A stretch of DNA of 10,295 nt, from NCBI GenBank assembly GCA_027043685.1, contig JALUFI010000189.1, positions 1 to 10,295 of the forward strand. Direction: 5' to 3'. Each line of letters begins with the position of its first letter. Positions within the stretch are counted from its first letter, which is position 1. The position numbers and the translations under genes are program-made. This DNA comes from Pyrodictiaceae archaeon. GTDB taxonomy: Archaea > Thermoproteota > Thermoprotei_A > Sulfolobales > Pyrodictiaceae. A model generated the notes under the pieces. That model saw only the letters and a program-made list of their open reading frames with translations. It was not told where the DNA came from and did no database searches. Shown here piece by piece: positions 7,232-10,295 of this stretch.

Positions 7232-8116
7232 GGCTTCCTCGGGGCTGTGGGCGACGGTGTAGAGGTGGATGGTGCAGCGCTGCCCGGGGCTGCAGAGCCG
7301 GAGGGCCGTGGGGAGGAACTGTTTCGCGGAGTGGGGTAGGTTCATGATTATCCTTGTGAAGACCGGCTGAAGCAGCTCCGGGAGCCTAGATGCGTCGGCC
7401 ATCAACGCCACTATGGGTGAGCGGAGCCTCCGCTTATTCATCTCTATAGCCTTGACCAGTGCCTCCACCGCGTAGGGGTTAGCATCGTTGGCTACGACGA
7501 GGCTCGGCTTGCCCGTCGCGGAGGCCGCCAGGGAGAAGCCGCCGACGCCGCTGAACATGTCGAGGACGCGTTCACCGGGCTGTATCATCTCCGCTACTCG
7601 GCGGTGCTCGGTCGCGAGCCGTGGATTAACATAGACCTTGCCGAGCCTCACGGGTATGCGGAGCCCGTGCTCCACGTAGACCACTTCCTCGACCGGCTTG
7701 CCCGCGAGGAGGCGTAGCCTCTGAACCCTGTACTCGCCCACGGTCTCCTCCTTGCCGTAGACAGCCACTATCCCCGGGACGCTGCGCAGGAGCTGCTCAG
7801 CCACCTCCCTCTCGCGTCCCCGGAGCCTCTCGTCCAGCGAGACCACGGCGACTGGGCCGACGAGGACGTAGGAGACCGGGGGCCTCTCCCGCTGCGGCGC
7901 CTCGCAGGCGACGACTAGCAGCTCAGCGGCGCAGCCCAGGGGGAGCCTCGAGGCAGCCTCCCTCGCCGCCTCCTCGCCGCAGGGGGAGGCGAAGAGCGGC
8001 AGGGGCCTCCTCAGTGGAGCCACTCCGCGGAGGGGCCGGAGCCTCCCCGCCTTGCCGGGGCATAGGCTTCTTAGAAGCTGGCGGGCCTCCTCGCCGCACC
8101 TGGGGGCCACGAGCAC
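7082..8116 (-). CDS. trm5: tRNA (guanine37-N1)-methyltransferase, archaeal Trm5
   Basis: The 344-residue product has archaeal Trm5 layout. This SAM-dependent enzyme makes m1G37 beside the anticodon, preventing frameshifts; in archaea it also starts wyosine synthesis. Seen: an N-terminal D1-like domain beginning LVAPRCGEEARQLL, a middle D2 region (roughly 80-165) with GEYRVQRLRLLAG, then VYVNPRLATEHRRVAEMIQPGERVLDMFSGVGGFSL, with SAM motif I at 184-195, and the NLPHSAKQFL motif at 259-268, whose NLP is the diagnostic active-site signature. LDYAPRKYIYRVDL closes the fold. An ATG at 8167 is also in frame but would overlap the divergent nadK start; GTG at 8116 is chosen, which leaves a slightly short D1 lead. 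The last approximately 20 residues (EPGKGDAEDKAPSEGRR) look unstructured and are antisense to the DUF371 gene. Taw2 is less likely given NLP and the full-length N-terminal part. Confidence 0.9.
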   Translation of the reverse strand: MLVAPRCGEEARQLLRSLCPGKAGRLRPLRGVAPLRRPLPLFASPCGEEAAREAASRLPLGCAAELLVVACEAPQRERPPVSYVLVGPVAVVSLDERLRGREREVAEQLLRSVPGIVAVYGKEETVGEYRVQRLRLLAGKPVEEVVYVEHGLRIPVRLGKVYVNPRLATEHRRVAEMIQPGERVLDMFSGVGGFSLAASATGKPSLVVANDANPYAVEALVKAIEMNKRRLRSPIVALMADASRLPELLQPVFTRIIMNLPHSAKQFLPTALRLCSPGQRCTIHLYTVAHSPEEALAGLPTGLRVTGVTRVLDYAPRKYIYRVDLVAEPGKGDAEDKAPSEGRR

Positions 8117-8147
8117 AGCTGTACACGGCTGAGTGGAGGAGCCCGCT

Positions 8148-8984
8148 ATGCCGCTCCGCGTCGCCATCTACGCCAGGCCCGACCGCAGGGAGGCCCTGGA
8201 GCTGGCTAGAGAGGCTTACCGCCGCCTCCTGGAGCTGGGGGCGGAGCCCCTCTACGAGGCCTCGATAGCCGGGCTCCTCCACGGCCCCCAGGTGGACCTC
8301 CGCTTCAGCGACGAGCCCGTGGACGCGGTCGTGGTGATAGGCGGGGACGGGACCCTCCTCCGCCTCCTCCAGCTCCTCGGCGACAAGACCCCGGTGCTGC
8401 ACCTTGTGAGGCTGGGGCGCAGGGCGTTCCTCTTCGAGGACATAGAGCCGGAGGAGTCTATCAGGCTGCTCGAGGACCTCGTTGAGGGGAGGTACCGGGT
8501 GGAGGAGCTGAGGCGCCTCGTGGTCGAGACCCAGGGGTACCGCGGCTACGCGCTCAACGAGGCAGCCGTGCTCGCCCTGGGCTCCAAGGTCGCGGGGCTC
8601 CGGGTACTGGTGGGCGAGGAGGTGGCTTACCGGGGCCTGGAGGGCGACGGCCTCATAGTGGCCACCCCCGCGGGCTCCTCCGCCTACTGCTACAGCGCCG
8701 GCGGCCCCGTGCTCCACCCCGGGCTCGACGCGGTGGCCCTGGTGCCCGTCAACCCCGTTGACAGGAGGCCGGGGCCCCTCGTGGCGCCGGGCGGCGTCGA
8801 GGTCAAGGTGATGGTGGAGAGGACTACGAGGCCCGTGAAGCTGATACTTGACGGGGTGCAGGAGAGGATGCTGTACCAGGGAGCCCTTATCCGGGCCCGT
8901 CTCCGTGCACCACCGGCCAGGATAGCACGGTACCGCGAGCCCCCGGGGCGGATGAGGCTGCCATGGCTAAGGTATACGTGCTAG
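8148..8984 (+). CDS. nadK: NAD kinase
   Basis: The 278-residue product is an NAD kinase, which phosphorylates NAD to NADP in the cytosol using ATP or polyphosphate. Seen: the catalytic GGDGTLL (65-71) with D67, the NE pair in ALNEAAVLALGS (N137, E138), and DGLIVATPAGSSAYCYSAGGPV (about 167-188), the family's TPTGSTAY...SAGGP region. An unusual point is that the loop normally reading roughly G-I-N-x-G-x-L-G-F-L is here HLVRLGRRAFL. The start is ATG at 8148, eight nt after GGAGG; a GTG five codons earlier lies within that ribosome-binding site and is less likely. There are only about 31 nt to the chosen start of divergent trm5, so each promoter must sit in the other gene. nob1 begins inside its last codons, suggesting coupled translation. 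Confidence 0.93.
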   Translation: MPLRVAIYARPDRREALELAREAYRRLLELGAEPLYEASIAGLLHGPQVDLRFSDEPVDAVVVIGGDGTLLRLLQLLGDKTPVLHLVRLGRRAFLFEDIEPEESIRLLEDLVEGRYRVEELRRLVVETQGYRGYALNEAAVLALGSKVAGLRVLVGEEVAYRGLEGDGLIVATPAGSSAYCYSAGGPVLHPGLDAVALVPVNPVDRRPGPLVAPGGVEVKVMVERTTRPVKLILDGVQERMLYQGALIRARLRAPPARIARYREPPGRMRLPWLRYTC

Positions 8985-9484
8985 ACACCACCGCCCTGAT
9001 AGCCCGCTGGCTCCTCTACACCCCCGTCAAGGCCTACACGACGAGCCTCGTGGTCGCTGAGGCGCGGGACGAGGCGAGCAGGGAGGGGGCGGAGCTGGCC
9101 CTCCAGCTAGGCAGGCTCATAGTCCGGGATCCCCGGCCCGGCAGCGTCGAGGAGGCGCGGAGGAGGGCGCACCGCCACGGCCTCGCGGTCGCGCTCTCAG
9201 AGACTGATGTCTCGGTCGCCGCGCTGGCGCTAGAACTCACCCGGGAGGGCAGCGACGTGACAGTCGTCACGGATGACTACGCGCTCCAGGACCTCCTCGG
9301 CCTAATGGGCATCCGGTTCCAGCCCCTGAGGACACGGGGCATAACCAGACTCGAGGAATACGTGGCCAGGTGCCCCGCCTGCGGCTACACCGCCAGGAGC
9401 CCCGAGGAGCGCATCTGCCCCCGCTGCGGCACCCCGCTGCGCCGCTACCCCCGCCGCCGCAGACGGGCTAGGAGGAGGGCTTGA
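8963..9484 (+). CDS. nob1: Endoribonuclease Nob1 (PIN domain plus zinc ribbon)
   Basis: At 173 residues this matches archaeal Nob1, the nuclease that trims the 3' end of pre-16S rRNA in the last step of small-subunit maturation. The PIN domain has the expected acidic residues: D8 in VYVLDTTALI, E33 in VVAEARDE, D82 in SETDVSVAALALEL, and D104/D105 in TVVTDDYALQDL. After a linker comes a zinc ribbon with C137/C140 and C152/C155 (CPACGYTARS...CPRCG). The zinc ribbon distinguishes it from VapC toxins, and no antitoxin gene is nearby. The C-terminus is a strongly basic Arg-rich tail (about 159-172), likely for rRNA contact. ATG at 8963 overlaps the end of nadK by 22 bp in another frame, so translation is probably coupled. 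It ends in TGA and overlaps the convergent methyltransferase by 17 bp. Confidence 0.94.
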   Translation: MAKVYVLDTTALIARWLLYTPVKAYTTSLVVAEARDEASREGAELALQLGRLIVRDPRPGSVEEARRRAHRHGLAVALSETDVSVAALALELTREGSDVTVVTDDYALQDLLGLMGIRFQPLRTRGITRLEEYVARCPACGYTARSPEERICPRCGTPLRRYPRRRRRARRRA

Positions 9485-10295
9485 CGAGGCGGGCCACGAA
9501 GTACCCCGTAGCGCCGTGGACGTGCGGGTGCACGCGCTGCAGCGCCCAGCCATGGGGCCCAAGGCCCCGGCTCCACCTCCTCGGCCACTGCCCTGTCACA
9601 CGGAACCCCAGGCCAACCGCGTACTCGACGTTCTCCTCGTTCTCGGCCACAGTCATTGTGCAGGTGGAGTAAACCATCACTCCGCCGGGCTTCAGCAGCC
9701 TCCACGCGGCGCGGATGAAGCCCCGCTGGTACCTAGCAGAGTTAGCGATGTCGCCGAGCCTCTTACGGTCAAACACCTTGGGTATAACGCCGAGGGAGCT
9801 GCACGGCGGGTCGAGTATAACGTAGTCAGCCACGCCCTCCCCCAGCACGTCGGGGGCGCGGCGTGCATCCATCTGCAGCACCTCCACGTGGTGCCCCAGC
9901 CTCCTCATCTCCTCCCTGAGCCTCTCCACCTTCCTCCGAGAATGGTCAATCGCGATCACGCGTCCACGGCCCCCGAGCAGCTCGTAGACGTGGCCCGTCT
10001 TCCCGCCAGGCGCCGCACACATGTCGACAACCGTGCTCCCCGGCCTCGCCCCGAGAACCCTGGCCACAGTCATCGAGGACACGCTCTGCTCATATATCAT
10101 GCCGCTGCGCCACCACCTCGTCGACCGGAGGCTCGGCACACGGTAAAGGGGCTCCACGGTCTCAACCACGAGGCCCCGGCCAGCCCTCAGCGCCTCACGG
10201 AAACCCTGCGCAACAACTCCGAGCGCCACCGGCCTCCCGTTCTCAGCGACAACGAGCACCTCGCCCCCAGGCCTAGCACAGTCCTCGACACGGAC
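9468..10295 (-). CDS. NSUN-type RNA cytosine-C5 methyltransferase with PUA domain, 5' end cut by window edge
   Basis: The minus-strand frame is open to the right edge, giving 275 visible residues without the N-terminus. The first approximately 55 residues (VEDCARPGGEVLVVAENGRPVALGVV onward, here starting inside the gene) look like a PUA RNA-binding domain. The rest is a Rossmann methyltransferase: SAM motif I VVDMCAAPGGKT (D91 to about 100 in window numbering), AIDHSRRKVERL, motif IV DPPCSSLGVIPK with C165, and motif VI YSTCTMTVAENEENV with C212. Two conserved cysteines are the mark of RNA m5C enzymes: the TC cysteine attacks C6 and the PPC cysteine helps release. PUA plus NSUN is the layout of NSUN6-like archaeal enzymes that act on tRNA (C72 in characterised members). 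A GTG at 10259 could be mistaken for a start but would cut the PUA domain. A role on rRNA cannot be excluded. Confidence 0.9.
   Translation of the reverse strand, partial: VRVEDCARPGGEVLVVAENGRPVALGVVAQGFREALRAGRGLVVETVEPLYRVPSLRSTRWWRSGMIYEQSVSSMTVARVLGARPGSTVVDMCAAPGGKTGHVYELLGGRGRVIAIDHSRRKVERLREEMRRLGHHVEVLQMDARRAPDVLGEGVADYVILDPPCSSLGVIPKVFDRKRLGDIANSARYQRGFIRAAWRLLKPGGVMVYSTCTMTVAENEENVEYAVGLGFRVTGQWPRRWSRGLGPHGWALQRVHPHVHGATGYFVARLVKPSS

Noticed and set aside
7923..8717. Long minus-strand open frame opposite nadK
   Set aside because: It is antisense to the motif-bearing NAD kinase and rich in His/Pro/Gly repeats with no recognisable domain.
8963..9484. VapC-type toxin as an alternative for the PIN protein
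   Set aside because: The C-terminal CxxC...CxxC zinc ribbon, the length and the lack of an antitoxin partner fit Nob1 instead.

Overview
The window looks like chromosomal DNA of a hyperthermophilic crenarchaeon, most likely from the Pyrodictiaceae/Desulfurococcales side. That placement is inferred from the gene set and protein style, not from a database match. Evidence for Archaea: archaeal-type EF-1 beta, a Cdc48/VAT AAA ATPase, FEN-1 with a PIP box, Pth2, Nob1, aTrm5, a DUF371 protein and a PUA-NSUN-type methyltransferase. DNA is very GC-rich, genes are packed, starts are often GTG or TTG, and 10 of the 12 visible stop codons are TAG. I see no tRNA, rRNA, CRISPR array, IS element or phage gene. 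This is core, not accessory, DNA.

Layout. 1-1288 (minus): pth2 followed by truD, which runs off the left edge; the two share a reading frame and are separated by a single stop. 1289-1389: a GC-rich divergent promoter region with one AT-rich patch. 1390-1920 (plus): a four-CxxC zinc-ribbon gene and EF-1 beta. 1921-2132: a structured spacer. 2133-4343 (plus): Cdc48. 4344-4545: a repeat-containing spacer. 4546-4782: an uncharacterised 78-residue, winged-helix-like gene. 4875-5936 (plus): fen. 5933-6619 (minus): pcm, convergent with fen and sharing a CTAG at the stops. 6716-7231 (plus): a DUF371 gene with a TTG start. 7082-8116 (minus): trm5, overlapping the DUF371 gene tail to tail by 150 bp. 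8148-8984 (plus): nadK. 8963-9484 (plus): nob1, overlapping nadK. 9468 to right edge (minus): a PUA-plus-NSUN RNA m5C methyltransferase, overlapping nob1 by 17 bp.

Together the genes are mostly translation and RNA maturation (Pth2, TruD, Trm5, NSUN-type enzyme, Nob1, EF-1 beta, zinc ribbon), with protein quality control or repair (Cdc48, Pcm), DNA replication/repair (FEN-1) and NADP supply (NadK). No clear new multi-gene system is visible. The points most worth a second look are the antisense overlap of DUF371 and trm5, the near-absence of intergenic DNA between trm5 and nadK, the unknown small gene before fen, the unusual NadK nucleotide loop, and several perfect inverted repeats.
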